The notes below the pieces were generated by a model, which saw only the letters and a program-made list of their open reading frames with translations, was not told the origin of the DNA and ran no database searches. Shown here one piece after another: positions 8,205 through 16,409 of a stretch of 64,000 bases of DNA (positions are counted from its first letter, which is position 1; every line of letters starts with the position of its first letter). The translations under genes and the position numbers were made by a program. Source of the stretch: Janthinobacterium silvisoli (GTDB lineage: Bacteria > Pseudomonadota > Gammaproteobacteria > Burkholderiales > Burkholderiaceae_D); the NCBI RefSeq assembly GCF_014200725.1, contig NZ_JACHCL010000002.1:1-64000 (forward strand), written 5' to 3'.

Positions 8205-8978
8205 ATGAGTTCGATGAATGAAGAGCGCGTATTAAGCGTGCACCACTGGACGGATACCCTGTTCTCCTTTACCACTACGCGCGATACGTCGCTGCGTTTC
8301 TCGAATGGCCATTTCACGATGATCGGCTTGCGCGTGGACGGCAAGCCGCTGCTGCGCGCCTACAGCATCGCCAGCGCCAATTACGAAGAACATCTGGAAT
8401 TTTTCAGCATCAAAGTGCCAGGCGGCCCGCTGACCTCGCGCCTGCAGCATTTGCAAGTGGGCGACACCGTCATCGTCGGCCGCAAACCGACCGGCACCCT
8501 GGTCTCCGATTACCTGCTGCCAGGCAAGCGCCTGTACATGCTGTCGACCGGCACCGGCCTGGCCCCTTTCCTTAGCATCGTGCGCGATCCGGACATCTAC
8601 GAACGCTTCGACCAGCTGATCCTGGTCCATGGCGTACGCCAGGTCGACGAACTGGCTTACCACGACCTGCTGGTCGATCACTTGCCTAACCATGAATTCC
8701 TCGGCGAAATGGTCACCGACAAGCTGCGCTACTACCCGACCGTGACGCGCGAAGACTTCCGCAACACGGGCCGCATCACCGAGCTGATCGAAAACGGCAA
8801 GCTGTTCGAAGACCTGGGCGTGCCTGCGCTGGACCCAGCCGTTGACCGCGTGATGATCTGCGGCAGCTCCGACATGCTGCGCGACCTGAAAGAAATGCTG
8901 GAAGAACGCGGCTTCAAGGAAGGCAATACTTCCACGCCAGGCGACTTCGTGGTCGAGCGCGCCTTCGCCGAGAAGTAA
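8205..8978 (+). CDS. fpr: Ferredoxin-NADP reductase
   Basis: This 257-aa flavoprotein moves electrons between NADPH and ferredoxin or flavodoxin. The FAD-binding beta-barrel carries RAYSIAS (about 46-52), and the NADP half carries STGTGLAPF and the CGSSDML motif. The C-terminal end (VVERAFAEK) is like the bacterial subclass I/II enzymes with a short tail. The length is normal. It stands alone between a 182-nt upstream region and a strong hairpin. It is probably involved in oxidative-stress supply of reducing power and Fe-S upkeep; its exact redox partner is not visible here. Confidence 0.93.
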   Translation: MSSMNEERVLSVHHWTDTLFSFTTTRDTSLRFSNGHFTMIGLRVDGKPLLRAYSIASANYEEHLEFFSIKVPGGPLTSRLQHLQVGDTVIVGRKPTGTLVSDYLLPGKRLYMLSTGTGLAPFLSIVRDPDIYERFDQLILVHGVRQVDELAYHDLLVDHLPNHEFLGEMVTDKLRYYPTVTREDFRNTGRITELIENGKLFEDLGVPALDPAVDRVMICGSSDMLRDLKEMLEERGFKEGNTSTPGDFVVERAFAEK

Positions 8979-9010
8979 TTTTTTTCACGTTGAAGTAATT
9001 TTTCCACGTT
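8972..9010. repeat. 20-nt tandem duplication over the fpr stop codon
   Basis: Units 8972-8991 and 8992-9010 (GAAGTAATTTTTTTCACGTT and the same with a shorter T run and one change) lie head to tail. The first contains the fpr stop codon, so the duplication repeats the gene's last codons and stop in the untranslated region. Confidence 0.7.
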
Positions 9011-9013
9011 GTT

Positions 9014-9058
9014 CTGAGGCCCGGCCTTGCCGCATACAGCGGCAAGGCCGGGCCTCAG
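9014..9058 (+). terminator. Perfect 20-bp hairpin after fpr
   Basis: Left arm 9014-9033 and right arm 9039-9058 are perfectly complementary around a 5-nt loop (ATACA). The stem is mostly G+C. No T run follows directly, so it may act as an mRNA 3'-end stabiliser or a terminator of either strand. Confidence 0.6.
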
Positions 9059-9164
9059 GCGTTAACGGCCTGCGTTTTACCCTCCCATCCTGCCTCCTGC
9101 AGCATCCTTTTTGTCAATACGCATTAATCTTTTGTAGTTTTCAATCAAGCAATGCGATGTACGC

Positions 9165-9193
9165 TTGACATGCCTTTCTGCCTGCGATAACTT
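9165..9193 (+). promoter_or_regulatory. Sigma-70-type promoter of the di-haem lipoprotein gene
   Basis: TTGACA (9165-9170), a 17-nt spacer and TAACTT (9188-9193) form a near-consensus promoter, leaving a leader of about 180 nt before the ATG at 9379. Apart from the tandem repeat, the hairpin, this promoter and the dyad at 9210, the 400-base gap (8979-9378) shows no gene. Confidence 0.6.
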
Positions 9194-9209
9194 AGGCGCA
9201 CTATTTCCG

Positions 9210-9228
9210 TACGGCAATAGTTGCCGTA
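9210..9228. promoter_or_regulatory. Dyad just downstream of the promoter
   Basis: TACGGCAA (9210-9217) and TTGCCGTA (9221-9228) form a perfect 8-bp dyad with a 3-nt centre, about 10 nt past the expected transcription start. It could be an operator or a leader hairpin for the gene at 9379. Confidence 0.45.
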
Positions 9229-9378
9229 TGAAATAAATTCACGCACACCCCATCCCTATCAATAAAAACCGTCCCAGCACCGGATCAAACGGGGCGACAT
9301 AGCGGTGGTACGGCAATATCCGCACGGGTCGGAGAAGGTGGCGTATGTGTTTGACGCAGTGATAAAAAAGGAAAAATA

Positions 9379-12300
9379 ATGAACAATAACGCGGTACACG
9401 GGCGGAGCAGCAGCAAGCCGGCTCTGCGCCATCTTTCAACACGGGGAGTGCCTATCGCATTGGCACTATTGTTAGCTGCGTGCGGCGGTGGAAGCGATTC
9501 CAGCAGCCCGCAATCGCAGCGTCTGCTCGGTTCATCCGTATCATCAGTCGAAACGGCACTGACGCCAGTCGGCGCGACAGCCAGTTCCTCCGAACGGGGC
9601 GACCTGAATGCGGCGGCGGCCATCGACCATGACCTGAAGACCCGCTGGGGTAGCGCGTTTACCGACAATGAATACCTGACGCTCGATTTTGGCACCACGC
9701 AAACGATTACGCGCGTGCATATCGAGTGGGAAGACGCTCACGCCAGCCAGTACCTGCTGCAAGTGTCGGACGACAATAAAACTTGGACCACCGTCAAGGA
9801 AGTCAACGATAGCCAGGGCGGTATCGAGGATATTTCCGGCTTTTCGGGCCAGGGCCGCTACCTGCGCATGCAGGGCGTGCAACGCTCGGGCCGCTACGGC
9901 TATTCCATCCTGGAAATCCAGGCTTTCACTGGCACGCCAGATGCGCAGCCGCCGACCACCGAGCCGCAGCCACCTGTCGTCTTCGATCCAGGCCAGCCTG
10001 GCGTGGCCATCAAACCGGTAGCGGCTACCTCGTCGCGCCTGGAAAATCCGGGCCTGTCGGCCGCCATGACCCTCGATGGCAAGCTTGACACCCGCTGGGG
10101 CAGCGCGTTCGAAGACGGCGCCTGGATCCAGTTCGACTTTGGCGCCAAGACCCAGGTCGGCTACATGAAGCTGCAGTGGCAAGCCGCCTACGGCAAGCAA
10201 TATGCGCTGCAAGTGTCCGATGACGGCCAGACCTGGACGCAAGTGCGCTATGTAGCCAATGGCCAGGGCGGAACCGAGGAATTCTATAACCTGGGCATCA
10301 ACTCGCGCTACATCCGCCTGCAAGGCGTGGCACGCTCTTCGCAATACGGCTATTCCTTGCTGGAAGTGGGCTTCAAATCGCCAGGCAGCGATAACAGCTT
10401 GCCTGCCAACACCACTTCCGCACTGAAATACCCGCTCAATGGCACCGCTTTGCAGCCGCTGCCTGCCGTGGCCGAACCGCTGGAAACCTTGCAGTTCACC
10501 TTGCCCGACGGCACCCTGGTCACCCGCTTCGGCGCGCGCGGCCTGGCTCGCCACGGCCGCGAGCGCGGTGAAGAGTGGAACGAAATCGGCTATGGCCCGA
10601 ATGAAACGGTGGACCCGGTCACCGGCTTGCCGGTCGATAAAGGCCCAGGCAATTACCTGACGTTCGTACCGCAATACTTCCAGAACCGTACCTGGGGCGT
10701 CGAGATCATCGACAACAGCCGCGTTGCCGGCGTGACCAAGCCGACCCTGATCGTCAACCAGTACACCACCGTCGACTTCCTGAACGGCGGCATCGCCTTC
10801 TTCCGCGGCTTCGACCGTCCAGGCGTGACCGGCTACGGCTGGATGTCGCCAGGCGAACTGGTGGACCGCAACGTGCCGGTCTGCAAACCTGTTGCCTACC
10901 CTGCCAACAACAAGCTGAGCTCACCTAACGGCATCAATGGCGCTTGTACCTTGCTGGTCAAGGAATATCCAGGCCACGGCGGCCTCGATGCGAATGGCTT
11001 CCCGAATGGCCAGGACATCAAGGCGCGCAACCTGGTTGCCGGCGACATTATCGAAGTGTCGCCATCGATGTTTACCACCACCCAGTCGATGGGCGCGATC
11101 GGCGACAACGGCGGCATCCGCTACTACTCCTACGAGTGGAGCTATGTGGTCGGCGCCGGCCTGCGTCCGTGGTATGGCGTGCAGCCGCGCCTGAACTCGG
11201 TACCATTGCCAGACGAAACCTTGTCGGGCGGCCTGGGTTCGGTGTCGTATAACTACTCGGACAATGCCCTGTTCATGTTCCAGCAGCCGCACAACAATAT
11301 CGGCATGCAAAACATGCAGCGCTTTGTTGAAGGCCGCCGCCTGGTACACACCAACTTCACCACCGGTGACCATAACGAGAATGGCAACGACCGCTACCAG
11401 CCTGCTGTCGGCAAGCAAGGCCCGCGCTTCACGCAATCGGTCTGTATCGCCTGCCACGTCGACAATGGCCGCAGCCCGTCGCCAAACTCGATCAACCAGC
11501 GCCTCGACACCATGGGCGTGCGCGTCGCTGTGACCGGTCCGGATGGCAAGCAAGTGCCGCATCCGCAATACGGTACCGCGATCCAGATGAATGCCGTGTC
11601 GTCGACCGGCGCACCGCAGAACTGGGGCACCACCGTCAGCGTCGGCAGCTTCGATACGCGTAACGTCAGCCTGGCTGACGGCACCAAGGTCGAACTGCGC
11701 AAGCCTGTACTGGCCTTCGAAGGCCCGGTCCCCGAGATCTATTCTCTGCGTTCGGCCCAGCCAATGATCGGTACCGGTCTGCTGGAAGCCGTGCCGGAAG
11801 CGGACATCATCGCCCGTGCACGCACCACGCCAGACGCCGATGGCGTCAAGGGCCAGGCTAACTATGTGTTCGATCCTGAGTCGGGCGCCGTCCGCCTGGG
11901 CCGTTTCGGCTGGAAAGCCGGCAAGTCCACCCTGCGCCATCAGGCAGCCGAAGCGCTGATGCTGGACATGGCAGTGACCTCGCCGGTCTACCCTAACCGT
12001 GCCTGCATGAACGGCCCTGTCGCTTGCGCGGCGGGCGGTTCGCAGCCTGGCGTGTCGGAAGCGGATCTGCAAAAGATCTCCAACTACCTGGCACTGGTGG
12101 CCGTACCTGCACAGCGCAGCCTGCCGAGCGGCTTCCCGAAAGGCGTGGCGCCGATCGAAGAGCTCGACGTTGATCCTGTGAAAGTTGCTGCTGGTTCCAA
12201 GCTGTTCCAGGGCATGCGTTGTGCTGCTTGCCATACGGTAGAGATGAAAACCGGCAACGGCCACCTGTTTGCAGAGCTGCGCAACCAGACCATCCGTCCA

Positions 12301-12588
12301 TACAGCGACTTGTTGCTGCATGATATGGGTCCTGAGCTGGCCGACAAGTTCACCGAAGGCCAGGCAGCGGGCAGCATGTGGCGTACCGCTCCACTGTGGG
12401 GCATCGGCTACACGGATAAAGTCATGGGTACCAGCGGCAAGGCCGGCTACCTGCATGACGGCCGCGCCCGCAACCTCACCGAGGCCATCATGTGGCACGG
12501 TGGCGAAGGCACGGCAGCCCGCCAACGTTTCGCCAACCTGTCGAAGACAGACCGCGATTCGCTGCTGGCTTTCCTGAAGTCGCTGTAA
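9379..12588 (+). CDS. Lipoprotein with two discoidin (F5/8C) domains and a di-haem cytochrome c oxidoreductase domain
   Basis: The 1069-aa product starts with a lipoprotein signal (LALLLAAC then GGGSDS), so it should be anchored in a membrane. Two F5/8 type C discoidin domains follow (about 55-185 and 205-335); each has the TRWGSAF/YGYS pattern seen in carbohydrate- or surface-binding modules. The rest is a DUF1111-type di-haem oxidoreductase with two haem-c sites, C689-x-x-C692-H693 and C948-x-x-C951-H952. DUF1111 proteins resemble MauG/cytochrome c peroxidases and are usually about 450-550 aa, so this is an unusual fusion. Binding to a polymer or cell surface followed by a redox or peroxidase reaction is the obvious inference; the substrate is unknown. 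AAGGA precedes the ATG. Confidence 0.88.
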   Translation: MNNNAVHGRSSSKPALRHLSTRGVPIALALLLAACGGGSDSSSPQSQRLLGSSVSSVETALTPVGATASSSERGDLNAAAAIDHDLKTRWGSAFTDNEYLTLDFGTTQTITRVHIEWEDAHASQYLLQVSDDNKTWTTVKEVNDSQGGIEDISGFSGQGRYLRMQGVQRSGRYGYSILEIQAFTGTPDAQPPTTEPQPPVVFDPGQPGVAIKPVAATSSRLENPGLSAAMTLDGKLDTRWGSAFEDGAWIQFDFGAKTQVGYMKLQWQAAYGKQYALQVSDDGQTWTQVRYVANGQGGTEEFYNLGINSRYIRLQGVARSSQYGYSLLEVGFKSPGSDNSLPANTTSALKYPLNGTALQPLPAVAEPLETLQFTLPDGTLVTRFGARGLARHGRERGEEWNEIGYGPNETVDPVTGLPVDKGPGNYLTFVPQYFQNRTWGVEIIDNSRVAGVTKPTLIVNQYTTVDFLNGGIAFFRGFDRPGVTGYGWMSPGELVDRNVPVCKPVAYPANNKLSSPNGINGACTLLVKEYPGHGGLDANGFPNGQDIKARNLVAGDIIEVSPSMFTTTQSMGAIGDNGGIRYYSYEWSYVVGAGLRPWYGVQPRLNSVPLPDETLSGGLGSVSYNYSDNALFMFQQPHNNIGMQNMQRFVEGRRLVHTNFTTGDHNENGNDRYQPAVGKQGPRFTQSVCIACHVDNGRSPSPNSINQRLDTMGVRVAVTGPDGKQVPHPQYGTAIQMNAVSSTGAPQNWGTTVSVGSFDTRNVSLADGTKVELRKPVLAFEGPVPEIYSLRSAQPMIGTGLLEAVPEADIIARARTTPDADGVKGQANYVFDPESGAVRLGRFGWKAGKSTLRHQAAEALMLDMAVTSPVYPNRACMNGPVACAAGGSQPGVSEADLQKISNYLALVAVPAQRSLPSGFPKGVAPIEELDVDPVKVAAGSKLFQGMRCAACHTVEMKTGNGHLFAELRNQTIRPYSDLLLHDMGPELADKFTEGQAAGSMWRTAPLWGIGYTDKVMGTSGKAGYLHDGRARNLTEAIMWHGGEGTAARQRFANLSKTDRDSLLAFLKSL

Positions 12589-12622
12589 CCGCAATGTAAG
12601 ATCGTCACCGCCAGGTGACCGA

Positions 12623-12662
12623 CAAGACGCCGCAAGCCGCAAGGTCTGCGGCGTCTTGCATT
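12623..12662 (+). terminator. Terminator-like hairpin after the di-haem lipoprotein gene
   Basis: A 12-bp perfect stem (12623-12634 with 12647-12658, CAAGACGCCGCA and its complement) with a 12-nt loop is followed by CATTT. The T tail is short. Confidence 0.55.
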
Positions 12663-12710
12663 TCAGCGCTGCATTCAAGTACAGTCAGGCATCGCCCACG
12701 CTGAACGAGG

Positions 12711-13118
12711 ATGGCAGTGAAGAAGACCTACCATGGCAGTTGCCACTGCGGCGCCGTGCGCTTTGCGGCCGAGATCGACCTGGCCGCCCCTACCCTGCGC
12801 TGTAATTGTTCCTATTGCCTGAAAGTTCGCTGCTGGGCCAGCCTGGTGCCTCCTGACGCCTTCCACCTGCTGGCCGGCGAGCAAGACCTGGGCATTTACC
12901 GCTTCGGCGCAGGCAAGGAAAGCCATTATTTTTGCCGTCATTGCGGCGTACGGCCCTTTGGCCAGGGCGACTCGCCCCGCGTCGGCCCCTTTTACGGCAT
13001 CAGCGTGAGCTGCCTCGACGATGCCGCGGTAGCGGAACTGGCCAGCGCGCCCATCACCTTTGTCGATGGCTGGCACGACGCCTGGGACACGCCGCCACAG
13101 GAAACACGCCACTTGTAA
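12711..13118 (+). CDS. GFA (glutathione-dependent formaldehyde-activating / CENP-V) family protein
   Basis: This 135-aa zinc protein has the full GFA cysteine set: GSCHCGAVRF near the N-terminus, LRCNCSYC in the middle and YFCRHCGVRPF before the C-terminal half. The family is named after an enzyme proposed to combine formaldehyde with glutathione, but most members have unknown substrates. It stands as a single gene between two hairpins. The family is certain, the reaction is not. Confidence 0.88.
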   Translation: MAVKKTYHGSCHCGAVRFAAEIDLAAPTLRCNCSYCLKVRCWASLVPPDAFHLLAGEQDLGIYRFGAGKESHYFCRHCGVRPFGQGDSPRVGPFYGISVSCLDDAAVAELASAPITFVDGWHDAWDTPPQETRHL

Positions 13119-13269
13119 GTCTGCGCTGAGCCATGCGATCGGGAAATGGTTGCTACCTCTTAAAGAGTTCTCCTACATACCGGCAGGCGGTGTCCCTATG
13201 GCGCACGCTGGGTCAGGCAGGGAGAATGGTCCAGGCAAGATCATTCATCCACTCAAAGAGGACATCATC

Positions 13270-13638
13270 ATGGCAACCAATAGCAACGATAAAACCAGCA
13301 ACACAGGAAAATCATCGACTACGCAAGACCAGCAGAATCAACAATCGGGCAAACAGTCGGGCAGCCAGCAATCAGGTGGCCAACAATCGGGCACCCAGGG
13401 TGGAACACATGAGCAGCACGTCGAAGCTGGCCGTCAAAGCCACAAGAACGATATGGACAAAGGCTCGGCTTCACAGCAATCGGGCCAGAAAGGCGCTAGC
13501 CAGCAGTCGGGTTCGGGTGGCAGTTCCGGCTCCAGCTCAGGTTCGGGCGCAGGTTCTAGTTCAGGCACGCGCGGCGGCACGCCCGAACAGCATGCGGAAG
13601 CAGGCCGTCAAAGCCACAAGAATGACGACAAGTCGTAA
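13270..13638 (+). CDS. Low-complexity KGG-type stress protein
   Basis: This 122-aa protein is almost entirely Gln, Ser, Gly, Asn, Lys and His, with no hydrophobic core, so it is probably disordered. It holds two copies of a KGG/YciG-like unit, GGTHEQHVEAGRQSHKND (about 44-61) and GGTPEQHAEAGRQSHKND (about 101-118), joined by Q/S/G-rich linkers. KGG-repeat proteins are linked to general stress responses. The ATG at 13270 is preceded by AGAGGA; longer upstream frames lack a ribosome-binding site. A CTCTT-A-AAGAG dyad lies at 13157-13167 in the upstream region. Its function is unknown. Confidence 0.75.
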   Translation: MATNSNDKTSNTGKSSTTQDQQNQQSGKQSGSQQSGGQQSGTQGGTHEQHVEAGRQSHKNDMDKGSASQQSGQKGASQQSGSGGSSGSSSGSGAGSSSGTRGGTPEQHAEAGRQSHKNDDKS

Positions 13639-13669
13639 TTGACCGTCATCTCGACGTTAGGCTTCGCCG

Positions 13670-13706
13670 GACAGTTGCCGGATCTACCGTCGGCAACTGT
13701 CAGTTT
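13670..13706. terminator. Hairpin between the KGG-type gene and the CzcE-like gene
   Basis: An 11-bp perfect stem (13670-13680 with 13691-13701) and a 10-nt loop are followed by AGTTTT on the plus strand. It lies between two convergent genes and could end both. Confidence 0.65.
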
Positions 13707-13718
13707 TGCCCGCTGCGC

Positions 13719-14069
13719 TTATCCAAGGTAGAGCGGATTGCCATCGATATACACGGTAACGTCCTTGCTATCGATGCCGGCTGGCGCGATGCGCGACAGT
13801 TTGATGCTGAAGGTGTCAGGATAGGTGTCGAAATGCCACACGAAGCTTTTGCCGTTGACATTAAATTTGATGGTTTCGCCATCTTCGACGTTGACTGACC
13901 TGGTCTTTGCATCGATGGTGACGACACGGGCCGGCATATCTGACGCTACTTGGATGCCGTAATCGGCGCTGCCGCCGGTAGGCGCCTGCGCTTGGGCAGC
14001 AGGTGCCAGCATGCTTGCAGACAGGGCGGCAATGGCCGCCGAGGCGGCGAGTTTTTTCAATGTGAACAT
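13719..14069 (-). CDS. CzcE-like periplasmic metal-binding protein
   Basis: This 116-aa exported protein has a Sec signal ending at AAQAQA (about residue 28), then a small beta-sandwich-like domain with the features of the CzcE family: a WHFDTYPD stretch, a hydrophobic IKLSRIAPAGI segment and a C-terminal VTVYIDGNPLYLG. CzcE from Cupriavidus binds copper in the periplasm. No czc or cop efflux genes are next to it. The 255-nt region beyond its start (14070-14324) contains a TTTCATGAAA palindrome near 14154 but no gene. Family assignment is from sequence pattern; metal specificity is not shown. Confidence 0.7.
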   Translation of the reverse strand: MFTLKKLAASAAIAALSASMLAPAAQAQAPTGGSADYGIQVASDMPARVVTIDAKTRSVNVEDGETIKFNVNGKSFVWHFDTYPDTFSIKLSRIAPAGIDSKDVTVYIDGNPLYLG

Positions 14070-14324
14070 GATGAGTTTCTTTCAATGAGAGCGATTTGTA
14101 TCGGTATCGATGGTCTGCAGTATGGCCATTGGCACCGGTACATTTATTAAGCTTTCATGAAATTTTTATTAAAGCTGGGGAAGGTAAGGCGCCAGGCAGG
14201 CGGCCGATGTGACAAAATTGCCACACAGCAAGCATCGTCACTGGCCAGCAAGCACGCCCCCTAAGCATGTTCCCTAAGCATGTCCCCGTTGTCTGGATCA
14301 GCATTCTGGGCGATAATTCAGCCC

Positions 14325-14573
14325 ATGAACGATACCACCACCTTACCCCCATTGCCCGATCGCCTGTCGATCGATCCTAGCAGCCCTTTCCACGTCGCCG
14401 CCGTATTCGAGCACGACGTCGGCATCAAGTTCAACGACAAGGAACGCCTTGACGTGGAAGAGTATTGCATCAGCGAACGCTGGATCAAGGTCGCTTCCGC
14501 CAAGTCGCTGGACCGCCGCGGCCGTCCTTTGCAAATCAAACTGAAAGGCAAGGTCGAAGCGTTCTACCGCTAA
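14325..14573 (+). CDS. DUF3297 family protein
   Basis: This small soluble protein of 82 aa has the typical DUF3297 pattern: LPDRLSIDPSSPFH at the start, GIKFNDKER in the middle and a basic C-terminus (GRPLQIKLKGKVEAFYR). The family is widespread in proteobacteria and has no known function. I placed the start at 14325 because upstream in-frame residues have no similarity to the family. It is convergent with the HvfC-type gene. Confidence 0.85.
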   Translation: MNDTTTLPPLPDRLSIDPSSPFHVAAVFEHDVGIKFNDKERLDVEEYCISERWIKVASAKSLDRRGRPLQIKLKGKVEAFYR

Positions 14574-14595
14574 GATTTTTTGTGCGCATTGCAAT

Positions 14596-15480
14596 TCAAA
14601 AAGGCTGATCTTGATCAGCCTTTTCCATATCCAGAGTATGGATCAGGCCGGCGTCCAGGGCCAGCGGCAGCCACAGCATGGTCTCGGCCAGTACCTCGGC
14701 CACCGGCATGCGACTATCGCGGCTGGCCTGCTGCGCGCACAGCATGACGGATGCGGCTCGCCCGGCGGCCTGCAGGAAATAAAATTGCCACGGCTGCAAG
14801 TCATGCATGGCCAGCCGATAATGCAGGCGGCTTATCGCGACATGGCTGGCTGCCGCCCCGGGCTGGTCCGGCATTTCCTCTGCTCCTGAAGCCTGCGCCT
14901 GCTGCCAGAAAGCGCGCAAGGGAAATGACAGGGCCAGCAGGCGCGTGCATGGCGCCAGGCAAATCATGGGCATATCGCCGGCCAGGCTATCGAAACCGTG
15001 GCGCATGACCGGGCGCGCGTGCTTTTCCAGCCCGGGCGCCCTGCCCGCCTCGCTACGCGCCCGCTCCAGCCGCGCCAGCTCAATGGGAAAGCACAGCAAG
15101 GCTGACGCTTCGGCCCCGGCAGCGGCCTGGCTATCAAGCAGGAAATCGGCAAAGCCAGCGCCCAAGTCATACAAGGTAGGCGAACGCGAGGGATGGCGCC
15201 AGATGTAGGCACGGGCGAAAAAGTCAAACAGCTCTTCCCCCATCGTCTTGCGCAGCACGGGATAATCGGCTTGCAGGCAGTCGAGCAGGCGCATCACATA
15301 ACCGTCGGCATAGATGAACAGGCGGTCGCTGCCGTCCGGCGCAGGCCGCAGCACTTGTGCCTGCGCAAGACCATGATGTTGCCGGGCCAGCTCTGCGCCG
15401 CGGGCCGCCCCGCCCGGCGTCATCATGGCCGTCAAAAACCAGGCTTGCAATTGTTGCAGTTCCACCTGGTCGGCATTCAT
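14596..15480 (-). CDS. DUF2063 (HvfC-type) partner protein of a DUF692 oxidase
   Basis: This 294-aa protein matches the DUF2063/HvfC family: N-terminal helical domain with [12 protein letters not shown], then [29 protein letters not shown] and [17 protein letters not shown], and a second domain to the C-terminus. In MNIO systems (TglI/HvfC-like partners) such a protein recruits the precursor peptide to the oxidase. Its start overlaps the end of the DUF692 gene by 4 nt (ATGA), so the two are translationally coupled. It is the third gene of the operon that starts with the ferritin-like, cysteine-rich protein. The annotation is strong for family; the actual substrate is inferred. Confidence 0.88.
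   Translation of the reverse strand: MNADQVELQQLQAWFLTAMMTPGGAARGAELARQHHGLAQAQVLRPAPDGSDRLFIYADGYVMRLLDCLQADYPVLRKTMGEELFDFFARAYIWRHPSRSPTLYDLGAGFADFLLDSQAAAGAEASALLCFPIELARLERARSEAGRAPGLEKHARPVMRHGFDSLAGDMPMICLAPCTRLLALSFPLRAFWQQAQASGAEEMPDQPGAAASHVAISRLHYRLAMHDLQPWQFYFLQAAGRAASVMLCAQQASRDSRMPVAEVLAETMLWLPLALDAGLIHTLDMEKADQDQPF
14599..14624. terminator. Bidirectional terminator-like hairpin
   Basis: AAAAGGCTGATC (14599-14610) and GATCAGCCTTTT (14613-14624) are perfectly complementary, with A and T runs at the outer ends, so it works as an intrinsic terminator in both directions. It overlaps the last codons of the minus-strand gene. Confidence 0.7.
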
Positions 15481-16409
15481 GGCATGGCCTGTGCATCAAG
15501 GTGGAAAGCCAGCGGCGTCGAAATGGAAGCGCTGGCGCAGATGACCGGGCTATCGCGCACGTCGCCAAGCATGGCGGCATGCGCCTTGTGCAATTCCGCC
15601 AGCAATTCGGGATAGTCGGGGATATTGGCGTCCCACTCCAGGCAAGCAGAAACACCGCCCGTCAGTTGCTGCGCCAGCGCATACAAGCGCCAGACGGCTG
15701 CCGGCACGGGCGCATCATGCGTATCGATCAGACAAGTACCGCAATCGCTGGGGCCGGCCAGGTGGATTTGCACGATGTGGGAGGCCGGCAACTGGCGGAT
15801 GTAATGGGCTGCATCATAACCATGGTTAAACGCCGAGACATGTACATTGTTTACGTCGAGCAAGAGCCCGCAGCCGGTAGCCTCGCACAGGCGGCCCATA
15901 AATTCCCATTCTGGCATGCTGGAACGGCTAAATTCCACGTAGGTGCTGGGGTTCTCCAGGATCAGCGGGCGCCCCAGGAATTCCTGCACCTGCCGCACGC
16001 GCGCCGCCACATGGCGCAAGCTCGCTTCGTCGAGCGGTAGCGGCAGCAAATCGTGGCTGTTGAGCGTGGCCACACCGGTCCAGCACAGATGGTCGGAAAT
16101 CCAGGCCGGCTTGAAGTCTTCCGCCAGCTGGCGCAGCTGGCGCAGGTACTGCAAGTCCAGCGCATCGCTGCTGCCGATTGACAGCGACACGCCGTGCATG
16201 ACGATGGGCACCTGCGCCGCCACTTGTTCCAGCACATGGCGCGCATAACCGTGGTTGTCGATGAAGTTCTCGCTGATGATCTCGAACCAGCCGACTTGCG
16301 GTCCATGCTGCAGGATGTGTCCATAATGGGGATGACGCAGCCCCAGACCCAGGCCCAGATTGGGCAGGCCCAGGCGGGGCTGCAGCACTTGCTGGCCGCC
16401 GTCCATCAA
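15477..16409 (-). CDS. DUF692 multinuclear non-haem iron oxidase (MNIO, HvfB/MbnB-like)
   Basis: This 310-aa TIM-barrel enzyme belongs to the DUF692 (MNIO) family, whose characterised members (MbnB, TglH, ChrH) oxidatively rearrange cysteines in ribosomally made peptides using two or three iron atoms. The conserved blocks are all present: [49 protein letters not shown] and LIDTHDAPV, which supply the His, Asp and Glu metal ligands. It overlaps the upstream ferritin-like gene and the downstream DUF2063 gene by 4 nt each. No short HvfA or DUF2282 type precursor gene is seen nearby; the cysteine-rich tail of the upstream protein is the only visible candidate substrate. Confidence 0.92.
   Translation of the reverse strand: MMDGGQQVLQPRLGLPNLGLGLGLRHPHYGHILQHGPQVGWFEIISENFIDNHGYARHVLEQVAAQVPIVMHGVSLSIGSSDALDLQYLRQLRQLAEDFKPAWISDHLCWTGVATLNSHDLLPLPLDEASLRHVAARVRQVQEFLGRPLILENPSTYVEFSRSSMPEWEFMGRLCEATGCGLLLDVNNVHVSAFNHGYDAAHYIRQLPASHIVQIHLAGPSDCGTCLIDTHDAPVPAAVWRLYALAQQLTGGVSACLEWDANIPDYPELLAELHKAHAAMLGDVRDSPVICASASISTPLAFHLDAQAMP

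Noticed and set aside
10921-12678. Minus-strand open frame of 585 codons opposite the di-haem lipoprotein
   Set aside because: No motif and no ribosome-binding site; the plus-strand gene with haem motifs explains the region.
14259-14283. 12-nt direct repeat CCCTAAGCATGT, twice with 13-nt period
   Set aside because: Too short and only two units, with no gene context that gives it meaning.
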